Shown here: positions 15,047 through 24,589 of the stretch, piece after piece | How the letters are laid out: every line of letters begins with the position of its first letter | How positions within the stretch are numbered: the stretch's first letter is position 1 | From: Eubacterium sp. AB3007 | GTDB taxonomy: Bacteria; Bacillota; Clostridia; Peptostreptococcales; Anaerovoracaceae | Direction of reading: 5' to 3' | Assembly (NCBI RefSeq): GCF_000688015.1 | Contig: NZ_JIAD01000001.1 | Span: 1,054,001 to 1,118,000 of the forward strand | Length of the DNA: 64,000 nt | Translations under genes and position numbers: made by a program | Notes under the pieces: model-generated | What the model was told of the DNA's origin: nothing | Database searches by the model: none | What the model saw: the letters and a program-made list of their open reading frames with translations, nothing else

Positions 15047-16657
15047 TCAGGCTTCTTCGAACTTGCTCTTTGGCACCTTGCAGACGGGGCAACGGAAGTC
15101 ATCAGCCACATCTTCCCAGAGCGTGCCGGCCTTGATGCCCATGTCGGGAGCACCCTCTGCCTCACTGTAGGACCATCCACAGACGGAGCAGGTGAACACG
15201 CGGCTGCCCGGAGCATTTCCGGTGACCTCTTCCACCTCATCCTCAGCCTCTGCACCGCCCTGCTGCTCAAACTTGCTCTTTGGCACCTTGCAGATGGGGC
15301 AACGGAAGTCATCGGCGATATCCTCCCACTTGGTTCCCGGAGCGATTCCCATGTCGGGTGCACCCTCTGCCTCGTTATAGGTCCATCCACAGACAGAACA
15401 TACGAACATGCGGCTGCCTGCTGCGTTTCCTGTAACCTCGACCATTTCTTCCTCCTTCTCTGCGCCCTCGGCCAGCAGCGCCTCTACCAATGCCGGCACC
15501 TTGGCAAAATCATCCTCATCCGGGTTCCAGTTGCACTTCAGTTTCTCATTCACCACAGCGAAACCGGCTTTCTTGAGCTCGTCCTGGATGATGCCTACCG
15601 ATTCGCCGCTCCAGCCGTAGCAACCGAAGGCTGCGGCCTTCTTGCCCTTGAATTTCAGGGACTTCAGGAAGGACAGCCAGCCAGCGATGCTCACCAACAC
15701 ATCGTTGACGCAGGTCGGCGATCCGACAGCGATCGCCTTGGAGCGGAACACCTCTGTCATGATTTCATTCTTGTCCTCCTTAGCGGTGTTGAACATCTTC
15801 ACGATGGTGGATGGGCTCTGTCTGTTGATCTCATCAGCGATCGCATGGGCCAGTTTCTTGGTGCCATCCCACATGGTATCATAGGCGATGGTGATCTGGT
15901 TATCCGGCTTGTTCTCTGCCCACTTCACATAGGTCTCCACAATCTGCATCGGGTCATCTCTCCAGATGACGCCATGGGATGGACAGATCATATCGATGGG
16001 CAGGTTCAATGCCACGATCTCGTCGATCTTCGGCTTGATAAAGGAAGCGAAGGGATTCAGGATGTTCACAAAGTATTTCTCCGCCTCTCTGTACAGCAGC
16101 GTCTGGTCTGCCACCAGGTCGTTGAACAGTTCGCCGCATGCAAAGTGCTGTCCAAATGCATCCATGGAGAAGAGGATGTTATCCCCGGTCATATAGGTAG
16201 CCATGGAATCTGGCCAATGAAGCATCTTCATCTCCACAAAGATAAGTTTCTTGCCATTTCCGATGTCAAGCTCATCTCCTGTGTGCACGGGATGGAAATC
16301 CCAGCCATGCTTGCCGTACTGTCCCTCCAGACTCTTAACAGCCTCCTCGGTGCAGTAGATCGGTGTATTCGGGATCTCCGCCATCAGTGCCGGCAGGGAG
16401 CCTGTGTGATCCTGCTCACCGTGCTGCATGACGATGGCATCGATCTTAGAAAGATCGATCTCAGACTTCAGATTGTTCAGCCACCATTCTCTGTGAGGGG
16501 TCCAGACGGTGTCCATCAGGATGGTCTTCTCCTCCTCGATCAGATACGCATTCTGGCTCGATCCATTGAAGGTAGACAGCTCGTCACCATGGAAGGTCTT
16601 CAGTTCCCAATCCAAATAGCCGACCCAGCTTACGTTTCCCTTAACTGCTTTTCTCAT
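15047..16657 (-). CDS. Flavodiiron protein with two C-terminal rubredoxin domains
   Basis: 536 residues. Residues 1-250 form an MBL-fold diiron domain with ligands His79, Glu81, Asp83 and His84, then a later His (MLHWPD), Asp (FSMDAF) and His (CPSHGVIW), all intact. Residues 255-400 form a flavodoxin domain that binds FMN. Two rubredoxin domains follow (about 416-466 and 484-534), each with two Cys-pair motifs (CSVCGW and CPICK or CPVCK). They are nearly identical in protein and DNA, so the duplication is recent. The enzyme reduces O2 or NO to water or N2O, and the fused rubredoxins would deliver electrons. It protects an anaerobe from oxygen or nitrosative stress. Confidence 0.94.
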   Translation of the reverse strand: MRKAVKGNVSWVGYLDWELKTFHGDELSTFNGSSQNAYLIEEEKTILMDTVWTPHREWWLNNLKSEIDLSKIDAIVMQHGEQDHTGSLPALMAEIPNTPIYCTEEAVKSLEGQYGKHGWDFHPVHTGDELDIGNGKKLIFVEMKMLHWPDSMATYMTGDNILFSMDAFGQHFACGELFNDLVADQTLLYREAEKYFVNILNPFASFIKPKIDEIVALNLPIDMICPSHGVIWRDDPMQIVETYVKWAENKPDNQITIAYDTMWDGTKKLAHAIADEINRQSPSTIVKMFNTAKEDKNEIMTEVFRSKAIAVGSPTCVNDVLVSIAGWLSFLKSLKFKGKKAAAFGCYGWSGESVGIIQDELKKAGFAVVNEKLKCNWNPDEDDFAKVPALVEALLAEGAEKEEEMVEVTGNAAGSRMFVCSVCGWTYNEAEGAPDMGIAPGTKWEDIADDFRCPICKVPKSKFEQQGGAEAEDEVEEVTGNAPGSRVFTCSVCGWSYSEAEGAPDMGIKAGTLWEDVADDFRCPVCKVPKSKFEEA

Positions 16658-16712
16658 AGTTGTTCCTCCGCGTTTAATTCATTAAAGGCCCTTTCTCTGA
16701 GGCCAAAGTTAA

Positions 16713-17630
16713 CTAACAGTACTTGGCCGGTTTCTGGCCGGTCTTATCGAACACCCAGCCCGTGGCCGTAGCTGTAGCTGTGATGTCTCCCAGTTTATCT
16801 GTACGGAACACCAGGATATTCGGATCATAGGCGCGCAGGTTCCGGAATGTCTCCACCCCAGGGTGTCCCCAGGTATGGCCATCCGCGCTCACCACCACGT
16901 ACTCCGGATCGAACCATTTATAGAACTGAGGTGTTGTTGCCTTTTTTCCTCCGGCACCGTGGTGTGGATGATCCATCAATTCCACGTTGTGACGCTCCAT
17001 CTTTGGCAGTGACTTCTTCATGTTGTCGCCGGTCAGGAGGGCGGTACGTTTGCCATACGTAATGTAAATAGCCAGACTCCCCATGTTCCCCCGATCGTTG
17101 GTCTTGGCGCTCTTGTATTTCTTCTTGTCCTGAACAAACTTCAGTGTCACTCCATCCAGTTTGATGGTTTTCCCACGCTTGCCCTTGACGCGCCTGATCT
17201 TTCTGGCTTTGATGGTCTTCATAAGCTTCTTGCTCAGCTTGCTCTTCTTGTAGGAGGGTCCTTGGGAGTACCAGAACTGCCCCACCGGAAACGCCTTGGC
17301 AACATTGATCAGCCCACCAACATGATCATCGTGGAGGTGGGTAGAGATCATGTAATCGATCCGGCTGATGCCCATTCCCTTCAGCTTCTTGACGATGCCC
17401 GGACCATATCCCGGCAGACCTCCATCCACCAGAACAACCTTGTTGTGGGGCGTCCGGATCAGAATGGAATCCCCCGGTCCCACGTTGAACCATGTAATCC
17501 GCAGACTGTTCTTGGATACCACGCTGTTCGCCTCTGCCTTATCCGGCAAAAACTGTGCGCTCATGGCTACGATGGTACAGAATGCCAGCAAAACCGCACC
17601 CACGGCGATGCTTTTTCTCTTTCCTATCAT
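16713..17630 (-). CDS. Secreted metallo-beta-lactamase-fold hydrolase, ComEC-tail-like
   Basis: 305 residues. A signal peptide covers residues 1-34 (MIGKRK, hydrophobic core, then AEA). THLHDDH (97-103) is the metal-binding motif, VLVDGGLPGYG precedes it, and MDHPHHGAGG lies later, as in ComEC C-terminal domains and their free-standing homologues. A strongly basic Lys/Arg-rich stretch (about 125-165) is inserted. These proteins are probably exported hydrolases of phosphate esters or nucleic acid; the substrate is not known. The stop is 52 bases from the flavodiiron start. Confidence 0.82.
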   Translation of the reverse strand: MIGKRKSIAVGAVLLAFCTIVAMSAQFLPDKAEANSVVSKNSLRITWFNVGPGDSILIRTPHNKVVLVDGGLPGYGPGIVKKLKGMGISRIDYMISTHLHDDHVGGLINVAKAFPVGQFWYSQGPSYKKSKLSKKLMKTIKARKIRRVKGKRGKTIKLDGVTLKFVQDKKKYKSAKTNDRGNMGSLAIYITYGKRTALLTGDNMKKSLPKMERHNVELMDHPHHGAGGKKATTPQFYKWFDPEYVVVSADGHTWGHPGVETFRNLRAYDPNILVFRTDKLGDITATATATGWVFDKTGQKPAKYC

Positions 17631-17639
17631 ACCTGTCTC

Positions 17640-18983
17640 CTATTTCAGATGTGTATTCAGATACTGTTCCCAGACCTCTTCTGGTACAAGCCTGCCGCCT
17701 GTAGCCCAGCAGATCTGGGTGCTCCTTGCCAACTTCTCCGAGGTGATTCCCTCCTTCTCCAGGTAGGCAACCCCTTTTCCCATTAGGTTAACCGGCCCGA
17801 CGAAGGAAGCGCAGCTGGATGGCTCGATCCTGATGCTTTCTGTCTCCATCAGCATACGCATGTAGTCATACAGCCGATAGTCCGCTACGGTGAAATCCCC
17901 CGCTACAAGGTTGTTGCAGATCCGTGTCACGAACCCAGAGGGGCTAGCGCAGGCCAATCCATCCGCATGGGTCTCCCCACTGATGCCAAAATCGTGTACA
18001 TTCGCCTGTTCATATCTTTGTGAGGCAAACCCCACCAAAAGCGACGGGCACATCACCGGCTCCGTAAAGAACACATGCACATTATCGCCAAAACGCCTCT
18101 TCAGCCCGTAACACACTCCCCCGGGAGCACCGCCCACACCAGCAGGCACATAGACGATCAAGGGATGCTCCTCATCTACGGTGAGCCCCTGCTCCTCAAA
18201 CTGCTCTGCCAGCCGTCCAGCCGCCACCGCATACCCCAGGAAGAGATCCACGGAATACTCGTCATCCACAAAATAACTCATGGGATCGGCATCAGACTGC
18301 CTGCGTCCCTCCGCTACGGCACGGGAGTAGTCATCCTCATACTCGATCACGTTGACCCCCTTGCTGCGGAGCATGTCCTTCTTCCACTGCTTGGCGTCTG
18401 CCGACATATGTACTTTCACATTGAATCCCAGAAAAGCGCTCATGATACCGATGGAAAGCCCCAGATTCCCGGTGGAACCCACCTGTACGGTGTACTTTCC
18501 AAAGAATTCTTTCATCTCTGGCGCCGCCAGTTTCTCGTAGTTGTCTGTGACAGTGAGCTTGCCCGCCGCCAGCGCCAACTCCTCCGCATGCTTCAGTACT
18601 TCATAGATACCCCCGCGAGCCTTCACTGAACCAGCAATTGCGAGATGACTGTCCATCTTAAGAAAAAGGCGCCCTGGGATCTCGCATCCTTCTTCCCCAC
18701 ACAAAGCCTGCTGCATGGCAGGGATCTCCGCCAACGGGGACTCGATCAGCCCCTCTGTCTCCTCGGTTTCCGGAAAACACTTGCGGATGTAGGGAGCAAA
18801 TCGGGCCAGCCTGGCCTCCGCATCCTGGATATCCTCATCCGAAACAACCAGTTGGGTCACGCCATCCACCACCTCGAAAGGCAGGAGACGCGGGTTCAAC
18901 CACAGGGTCTCTCTCTGTTCGATGACCTCGCGAACGGCGCTGTCCGAAGCCGCCAGGGTCCTCGCATATTCCTTGATCTCCAT
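17640..18983 (-). CDS. dsdA: D-serine ammonia-lyase
   Basis: 447 residues from MEIKEYART, whose AAGGAG site lies 13 bases upstream; a further in-frame ATG at 19019 has no ribosome site. A PLP enzyme that converts D-serine to pyruvate and ammonia. Lys121 in GSVKARGG is the PLP lysine, GSTGNLGLSIG binds the phosphate, and the tail contains EPSSCASFVGP and CWATGGRLVP, all DsdA hallmarks. It detoxifies or ferments D-serine. The neighbours are functionally unrelated. Confidence 0.93.
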   Translation of the reverse strand: MEIKEYARTLAASDSAVREVIEQRETLWLNPRLLPFEVVDGVTQLVVSDEDIQDAEARLARFAPYIRKCFPETEETEGLIESPLAEIPAMQQALCGEEGCEIPGRLFLKMDSHLAIAGSVKARGGIYEVLKHAEELALAAGKLTVTDNYEKLAAPEMKEFFGKYTVQVGSTGNLGLSIGIMSAFLGFNVKVHMSADAKQWKKDMLRSKGVNVIEYEDDYSRAVAEGRRQSDADPMSYFVDDEYSVDLFLGYAVAAGRLAEQFEEQGLTVDEEHPLIVYVPAGVGGAPGGVCYGLKRRFGDNVHVFFTEPVMCPSLLVGFASQRYEQANVHDFGISGETHADGLACASPSGFVTRICNNLVAGDFTVADYRLYDYMRMLMETESIRIEPSSCASFVGPVNLMGKGVAYLEKEGITSEKLARSTQICWATGGRLVPEEVWEQYLNTHLK

Positions 18984-19113
18984 TGTCGTTCTCCACTCCT
19001 TAAGATGCAACTCATACATAGAAAGTATACCATAGAAAGGGTACGGATTTCAATCTATATATGTACCGGCGGTTCCATCGCACAGGAAGGAAATAGTGGC
19101 GCCTCTCTCAGCA

Positions 19114-19145
19114 CAAAAAAGCGGTGGACCTTGCAGGTCCACCGC
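19114..19145 (-). terminator. Terminator of the secreted protein gene
   Basis: The perfect 10-bp stem GCGGTGGACC/GGTCCACCGC (19121-19130 with 19136-19145) is followed on the minus strand by TTTTTT. Confidence 0.92.
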
Positions 19146-19184
19146 GCAGCCAAAATCGCTCTTGCGGCCTTTTTGACGGTTGCT

Positions 19185-20504
19185 TTATTTCTGTTTCTTT
19201 GTTGCCTTGTAGAGGGGGGAGTATCCGCCATAGGCCCTGTTCTGGTAGGTGTACACGGATACTGTTTTTTTGAGCTTCTTGGGTTTGACGTAACTGGTCC
19301 AGGTCCCGCCGAGTTTGACTGTGTATTTCTTCTTGTTTCCCTTCACCCAGACTCCACAGATGTTGACGCCGGATGCACCAGGCTTTTTCTTGAATGTGAC
19401 GATGGCCTTAAGCCTGTATGTGTAGTATACGTACTTAGTCTTGTATTTATACGTGCGGAAATATCCGACATAGTAATGGGTGTTCTTGACTTTGTGCTTC
19501 TTCACCTTATACGCCTTCAGCTTGAATGACTTGATCGGTGTGGTAGCGACACCGGTCTTGAAGGAGCGGACGGGAGAGTAAGGACTCTTCCAGAAGTAAT
19601 CCTTTCCTCCGTAGGTGAAACTGGTTCCGTAGTAAACTCTGGCCTGATAGTTCGTGTTCGGCTTCAGCCCTTTGAATTGATAGGTATTATTCCCTTTATC
19701 CATGCTGTAAAGCTTCCAGTTATTGGTCCCCACCTGTCTATACTCGATGTACTGGGTGAGATACTTGTTATCAGCATATGCCGATCCTGTCTTGAAAAAG
19801 AAGTAATTGGAATACACCTCATACTGATTGAATCCATTGGCAGGCCTGCTGTAGATATAAGTAGGCACTGCTTTCTGTTCTTTGTCGTGATACAGTTTTC
19901 CATCTGTCCCCAGGACATACACCGTGATCGTATGGAAGCCAACCGGGTATTTTTTCATATCGATCGAGATGTCGATCGTAGAAGTACCTAATTCTCCAGG
20001 TCCTTTCACCATCGAGTTGTCAACATACACACTATAAAACGTACAGCCACTGTATATTCCGGTCAGGCTCCCCTTCACGGTAACAAAGCCACGGGAATTG
20101 GGTGCAGAAACGGTATAAGATACTGCCTGTGTGTTGCCCTTCAGAGTATCCGGTTCTTCTCCCAGACTTTTCCCTTTTGGTTTGTCATCTGCAATGACGG
20201 TGGGGGCAGATTTACTGACTTCTTTCTGATCGGGGGTCTTCTGCGCTGCCCCCTCTTCCCTGGCCGGGCTCTCCTGAACGGCCTTTGCAGTTGCCTCTGC
20301 GTCCTCCTTTTCTCCCAAAGTCTCATCCACATCAGGTTCCGATGCTTCCGCGGTCACCTCCACCTGCTGTCCTTCCTTCTGCTCATTCTCCTCCTCGGCA
20401 AACACCTGCCCATTCAACATCGGCATAAAGGTGACTCCAACCACCAGAGACAGGGCCAGAGCAAGCGCTCTGTGAGTGAGCGCGCTAATCCATTGCTTTC
20501 CCAT
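19185..20504 (-). CDS. Secreted protein, acidic linker plus beta-rich lysine/tyrosine C-terminus
   Basis: 439 residues. The signal peptide is residues 1-36 (VFAEEE after the core). An acidic, Ala/Glu-rich low-complexity linker covers about 37-125. Residues 130-220 look like an Ig-like beta domain (SAPNSRGFVTVKGSLTG), and 225-320 resemble a fibronectin-III-like domain (YQFKGLKPNTNYQARVYYG). The final 120 residues are very rich in Lys and Tyr, suggesting binding to acidic wall polymers. There is no sortase motif. Function unknown; it resembles the secreted proteins at 45.9-50 kb in composition. Confidence 0.75.
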   Translation of the reverse strand: MGKQWISALTHRALALALSLVVGVTFMPMLNGQVFAEEENEQKEGQQVEVTAEASEPDVDETLGEKEDAEATAKAVQESPAREEGAAQKTPDQKEVSKSAPTVIADDKPKGKSLGEEPDTLKGNTQAVSYTVSAPNSRGFVTVKGSLTGIYSGCTFYSVYVDNSMVKGPGELGTSTIDISIDMKKYPVGFHTITVYVLGTDGKLYHDKEQKAVPTYIYSRPANGFNQYEVYSNYFFFKTGSAYADNKYLTQYIEYRQVGTNNWKLYSMDKGNNTYQFKGLKPNTNYQARVYYGTSFTYGGKDYFWKSPYSPVRSFKTGVATTPIKSFKLKAYKVKKHKVKNTHYYVGYFRTYKYKTKYVYYTYRLKAIVTFKKKPGASGVNICGVWVKGNKKKYTVKLGGTWTSYVKPKKLKKTVSVYTYQNRAYGGYSPLYKATKKQK

Positions 20505-20662
20505 ATTGTGCCTCCTGTAATCATAAATACATATTTGTCTAAAAACTCACATATTTTATACCAGAAGTATAGCACATAAACACTCGAAAAACAAACCATA
20601 AATTCATTTTTAATACAGATATTAAAAACTTCCGCCCCCTCCGGTATATGCGCCCGACGCAC

Positions 20663-20694
20663 GAAAAAAAGGCTGTCTCCATATGGAAACAGCC
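20663..20694 (-). terminator. Terminator of the HU gene
   Basis: GGCTGTTTCC and GGAGACAGCC pair around ATAT on the minus strand, then comes a run of seven T. Confidence 0.9.
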
Positions 20695-20717
20695 TCTCAT
20701 TATGTCTGAATTAAAGT

Positions 20718-20993
20718 CTATTTGTTTACAGCGTCCTTCAGTGCCTTTCCTGCCTTGAATGCAGGTGCCTTTGCAGCCTTGATCTCGATCTCTTCTCCTG
20801 TCAGCGGATTTCTTCCGGCTCTTGCAGCTCTCTCTCTGACCTCAAAGGTCCCGAATCCAATCAGCTGAACCTTGTCTCCCTTCACCAGGGATGCCTCGAT
20901 AGCACCGAATGTTGCCTTGACGGCCTTTTCTGCATCAGCCTTGGACAGGCCGGCTTCCTTTGCGACTGCTGCTACTAATTCAGATTTGTTCAT
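20718..20993 (-). CDS. hup: DNA-binding protein HU
   Basis: 91 residues, the normal HU length, from [15 protein letters not shown]. The frame is open further upstream, but that part is not HU-like. [18 protein letters not shown] is the DNA-binding arm region, and it ends [14 protein letters not shown] nucleoid protein that bends DNA as a homodimer. GGAGAG precedes the ATG. Confidence 0.97.
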   Translation of the reverse strand: MNKSELVAAVAKEAGLSKADAEKAVKATFGAIEASLVKGDKVQLIGFGTFEVRERAARAGRNPLTGEEIEIKAAKAPAFKAGKALKDAVNK

Positions 20994-21114
20994 AGTATTT
21001 CTCTCCTTTTCCGTGATTATCTGACTAATAATATACACCAAAAAGCCCACAAATGCAACAGCCTCTTGCCTTCTAACACGGTATTTTTGCAAAAAGACCA
21101 CCATCTGAGGTCAA

Positions 21115-22143
21115 TTACGATGTCTTTTCTGCGGAATCGGTCACGATTTCCAGTTTTTTCTTCAACGCATTCGTCCGGGTGGTCCGGAGTGAGGTGATGT
21201 CTTTTCTGCTCATCTCCAAATGGTTCTCTGCCCTTGCCAACACCTCATCGAAACGATCCACCTCTATGCGAACCTCCTCCAGAACACGACGTATATCCTC
21301 GGAGCGATCCCTGATCGCCAGCATCTGGAATCCGACACGAAAACTGCTGAGAAGCGCGGCCATGGAACTGGGTCCAGCGATCATTACATTGGATTCCTTC
21401 CTGAGCACCTCCACCATACCCAGCCGCAGTGCTTCTGCATACATCGCCTCTGAGGGCAGGAACATCACTCCATAGTCCAGAGAATTCGGTGCTTTCACGT
21501 ACTTCTTGCATATATCCGCCGCTTCCTTGCGAAGCTCAGCTACAAAAGCCTTCCGTGCCCCCTCGCACAAAGCCCTGTCACCACTTTCATAGGCTTCCTG
21601 CAGCTTGGCAAAGGAAATAGAAGGATTCTTGGAGTCGATCACCAGATACATAGGATTGTTTCCATCCCCAGGCATTCTGACCGCAAAATCCACCATGGTT
21701 CGTTCCTCCGGGACTAGTCGAAACTGAGATTCGTATTGCTGTGGAGCCAGTATATCCGCCAGAATGCTCTCCAGCTGCGCCTCCCCCAGATTCCCATTGG
21801 TCTTCACGTTCAGGAGCACCCTCCTGATATCCCCCAAATCTCTGGACATGGTGCTCACCGCAGAAATATCTCGGAGCATCCGCTCCAACTGTTCTCTTTC
21901 AGTGAGCGACATTTGCTCCAGAGTTCGATGCATCGTGTTGATAGACTGTTGTTGGACCATGTCCCCTGTGCGCATATCACCGATGAGCCGCTCGATATCC
22001 TCAATATTGCTCTTCTGCACTTCTGCGGCAATTGCCTGCTCCGCCATTCGTGCATCCATGCTCTGTAAGCGCAGCAACAGGATCGCCACCAGTACCCCCA
22101 ATACTACCATGACGATCAGCGTAATCACTCCCAATACCTGCAT
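21115..22143 (-). CDS. rmuC: RmuC-family DNA recombination protein
   Basis: 342 residues from MQVLGVITLIVMV, supported by GAGGAGGGAGCAA before the ATG. The frame is also open into the palindromic repeat upstream ([10 protein letters not shown]), which is an artefact. One N-terminal membrane helix (3-25) is followed by a long coiled coil (about 30-110) and the RmuC domain (DFAVRMPG, VIDSKNPS, MFLPSEAMYAEAL). RmuC proteins are thought to be membrane-tethered nuclease-fold proteins limiting DNA inversions. A REP-like palindrome pair begins 31 bases upstream of the start. Confidence 0.9.
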   Translation of the reverse strand: MQVLGVITLIVMVVLGVLVAILLLRLQSMDARMAEQAIAAEVQKSNIEDIERLIGDMRTGDMVQQQSINTMHRTLEQMSLTEREQLERMLRDISAVSTMSRDLGDIRRVLLNVKTNGNLGEAQLESILADILAPQQYESQFRLVPEERTMVDFAVRMPGDGNNPMYLVIDSKNPSISFAKLQEAYESGDRALCEGARKAFVAELRKEAADICKKYVKAPNSLDYGVMFLPSEAMYAEALRLGMVEVLRKESNVMIAGPSSMAALLSSFRVGFQMLAIRDRSEDIRRVLEEVRIEVDRFDEVLARAENHLEMSRKDITSLRTTRTNALKKKLEIVTDSAEKTS

Positions 22144-22173
22144 TTGCTCCCTCCTCACTAAGTGTGTCAATGA

Positions 22174-22218
22174 GTGTGTCAAAGGGGACGGTTCTTTTTG
22201 ACACACTTTCCGAGTGTG

Positions 22219-22246
<28 letters not shown>
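22174..22246. repeat. REP-like palindrome pair (copy 1)
   Basis: Two 34-base arms in perfect inverted orientation (22174-22207 and 22213-22246) are separated by 5 bases. The unit reads GTGTGTCAAAGGGGACGG then TTCTTTTTGACACAC, and its own ends GTGTGTC/GACACAC are also inverted. Right-hand flanks hold extra GACACAC half-sites. Same sequence as copies at 38872, 56821 and 57745. The RAYT at 56923-57660 is the likely mobilising enzyme. The pair overlaps the 3' end of ribH. Confidence 0.93.
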
Positions 22247-22710
<464 letters not shown>

Positions 22711-22725
22711 TGTCATCCTCCTTTT

Positions 22726-23925
22726 TTAAAAATCCAGAATATGTCCCATCTTCAGTTTCTTTGTTTTCAGATAAAAACGGTCGTAGTCATTGGCTTCCAT
22801 CTCGATCCCAACTCGCCGGTTAATCTCCATGCCGAACTCTTCCAGCTGGTAGACTTTGTCCGGGTTGTTGGTCAGAAGACGCATGCTCTTCACGCCCAGG
22901 TCGCGAAGAATCTGGGCGCCGATGTAATACTCACGTTGGTCGGCTTCGAACCCCAGCGCCAGATTTGCCTCCAGGGTGTCCATCCCCTGTTCCTGCAGTT
23001 CATAGGCCTTCAGCTTATTCAAAAGGCCTATTCCCCGGCCTTCCTGGCGCATGTAGAGCAGGATCCCCCGGCCCTCCTTTTCGATCTGGGTCATGGCAGA
23101 AGCAAGTTGCTGTCCACAGTCACAGCGCAGGGAACCGAAGGTGTCACCGGTGAGGCATTCTGAATGAACACGACAGAGGATATCTTCTCCCTCGCCGATC
23201 TCTCCCTTGACCAGCGCCACATGGTGTTCCCCGTTGAGCAGATTCCGATACCCATACGCCTTGAACTGCCCGTAACGTGTGGGCATATTGGCGATGGCCT
23301 CACACTCCACCAGACGATCATGGCACTTCCGATAGTTCTTCAGGTCCTCAATGGTGATGAAGGTGATGTCAAACTTTTCGGCCAACTCCATCAATTCGCT
23401 GGTGCGCATCATGGTGCCGTCCTCCCTCATGATCTCACAGCAAAGACCACATTCCCTGAGCCCGGCAAGACGACAGAGATCCACCGTTGCTTCAGTGTGT
23501 CCCTCCCGTTCCAGCACACCGTTGCGTTTGGCAAGCAACGGGAACATATGCCCCGGTCTGCGAAAGTCCTCCGGCCTGGCATCCTCCGACACACAGGCAA
23601 GCGCCGTCATTGACCGCTCTGCGGCAGAGATGCCGGTAGTGGTAGACACGTGATCGATGGAGACTGTAAAGGCAGTCTCGTGGTTGTCTGTGTTCTCCAT
23701 GACCATCTGGGGAAACCGCAGTTTCTGCACATAATGCTCCGCCATAGGCATACAGATGAGGCCCTTTCCGTGAATCGCCATGAAGTTGATGTTCTGCGTG
23801 GTAGCGTGCTCCGCTGCGCAGATGAAATCCCCCTCATTCTCCCGATCCTGGGCATCTGTCACCAGAATAATCTTTCCCTGTCGCAGATCCTCCAAGGCTT
23901 GTTCGATGGTTCCGAACTGTCCCAT
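22726..23925 (-). CDS. ribBA: Bifunctional DHBP synthase / GTP cyclohydrolase II
   Basis: 399 residues from [11 protein letters not shown], with AAGGAGG 8 bases upstream. The N-terminal half (RibB) makes 3,4-dihydroxy-2-butanone 4-phosphate from ribulose 5-phosphate: [11 protein letters not shown] and GHTEATVDL are its acidic and active-site loops. The C-terminal half (RibA) opens [24 protein letters not shown] gives the zinc-binding cysteines, and RQEGRGIGL the catalytic run. The two supply both branches of riboflavin synthesis. It lies between ribE and ribH. Confidence 0.96.
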   Translation of the reverse strand: MGQFGTIEQALEDLRQGKIILVTDAQDRENEGDFICAAEHATTQNINFMAIHGKGLICMPMAEHYVQKLRFPQMVMENTDNHETAFTVSIDHVSTTTGISAAERSMTALACVSEDARPEDFRRPGHMFPLLAKRNGVLEREGHTEATVDLCRLAGLRECGLCCEIMREDGTMMRTSELMELAEKFDITFITIEDLKNYRKCHDRLVECEAIANMPTRYGQFKAYGYRNLLNGEHHVALVKGEIGEGEDILCRVHSECLTGDTFGSLRCDCGQQLASAMTQIEKEGRGILLYMRQEGRGIGLLNKLKAYELQEQGMDTLEANLALGFEADQREYYIGAQILRDLGVKSMRLLTNNPDKVYQLEEFGMEINRRVGIEMEANDYDRFYLKTKKLKMGHILDF

Positions 23926-23938
23926 ATTCTTATCCTCC

Positions 23939-24589
23939 TTATCCATATCCGTGCTCCGTAAGGAATGCGCGGGTAATATTGCTTTGTGCTCCGGCAGCGG
24001 GAGCACCATTCATGAGCCGTTCCACGTATTTGCCGATGATATCGTTCTCCACATTCACCACATCCCCGGCACGTTTCTCACCCAGGACGGTCACACTGGC
24101 CGTGTGGGGGATGACGGACACCTGAAAACGGTCCGGTTTGGCATACACCACCGTCAGACTGATCCCATCGATGGCGACGGATCCTTTATCCACGATGTAC
24201 CGCAGCAACGCCTCCTCCGCCGAAAAGGTGTACCGGATGGCATTGTCATCTTTCTCGACCGCAAGTATCCTGGCCGTCCCATCTATGTGTCCGGCGACGA
24301 TGTGGCCGCCAAACCGGCCATCTGCCGCCATCGCTCTTTCCAAATTCACATGAGCACCCGGCGCAAGCGATGCCAGTGAGGAACGATCCAGCGTCTCATG
24401 CATCACGTCTGCTGAAAATCCACTCTGATCAAAGGTGACGACAGTCAGACACACCCCGTTGACGCAGATGCTGTCTCCGATGTGGATGTCCTCCAGGATC
24501 CGGGTCGCTTCGATAGTTAACACTGCAGATACTCTGCCCCGCCGAATCTGTCGCACAGTACCGACCTCTTCAACGATTCCCGTGAACAC
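23939..24589 (-). CDS. ribE: Riboflavin synthase alpha subunit
   Basis: 216 residues: two tandem lumazine-binding domains, each starting with a FTGIVEEVG- or [13 protein letters not shown] segment. Catalyses dismutation of two lumazines to riboflavin plus the pyrimidine precursor. MFTGIVEE is the canonical N-terminus. Its start overlaps the end of ribD by 20 bases, and its stop is 13 bases before the ribBA start. Confidence 0.95.
   Translation of the reverse strand: MFTGIVEEVGTVRQIRRGRVSAVLTIEATRILEDIHIGDSICVNGVCLTVVTFDQSGFSADVMHETLDRSSLASLAPGAHVNLERAMAADGRFGGHIVAGHIDGTARILAVEKDDNAIRYTFSAEEALLRYIVDKGSVAIDGISLTVVYAKPDRFQVSVIPHTASVTVLGEKRAGDVVNVENDIIGKYVERLMNGAPAAGAQSNITRAFLTEHGYG

Noticed and set aside
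22143..22206. N-terminal extension of RmuC starting in the palindromic repeat
   Set aside because: The extension is repeat sequence ([10 protein letters not shown]), and a strong ribosome site precedes the internal ATG at 22143.
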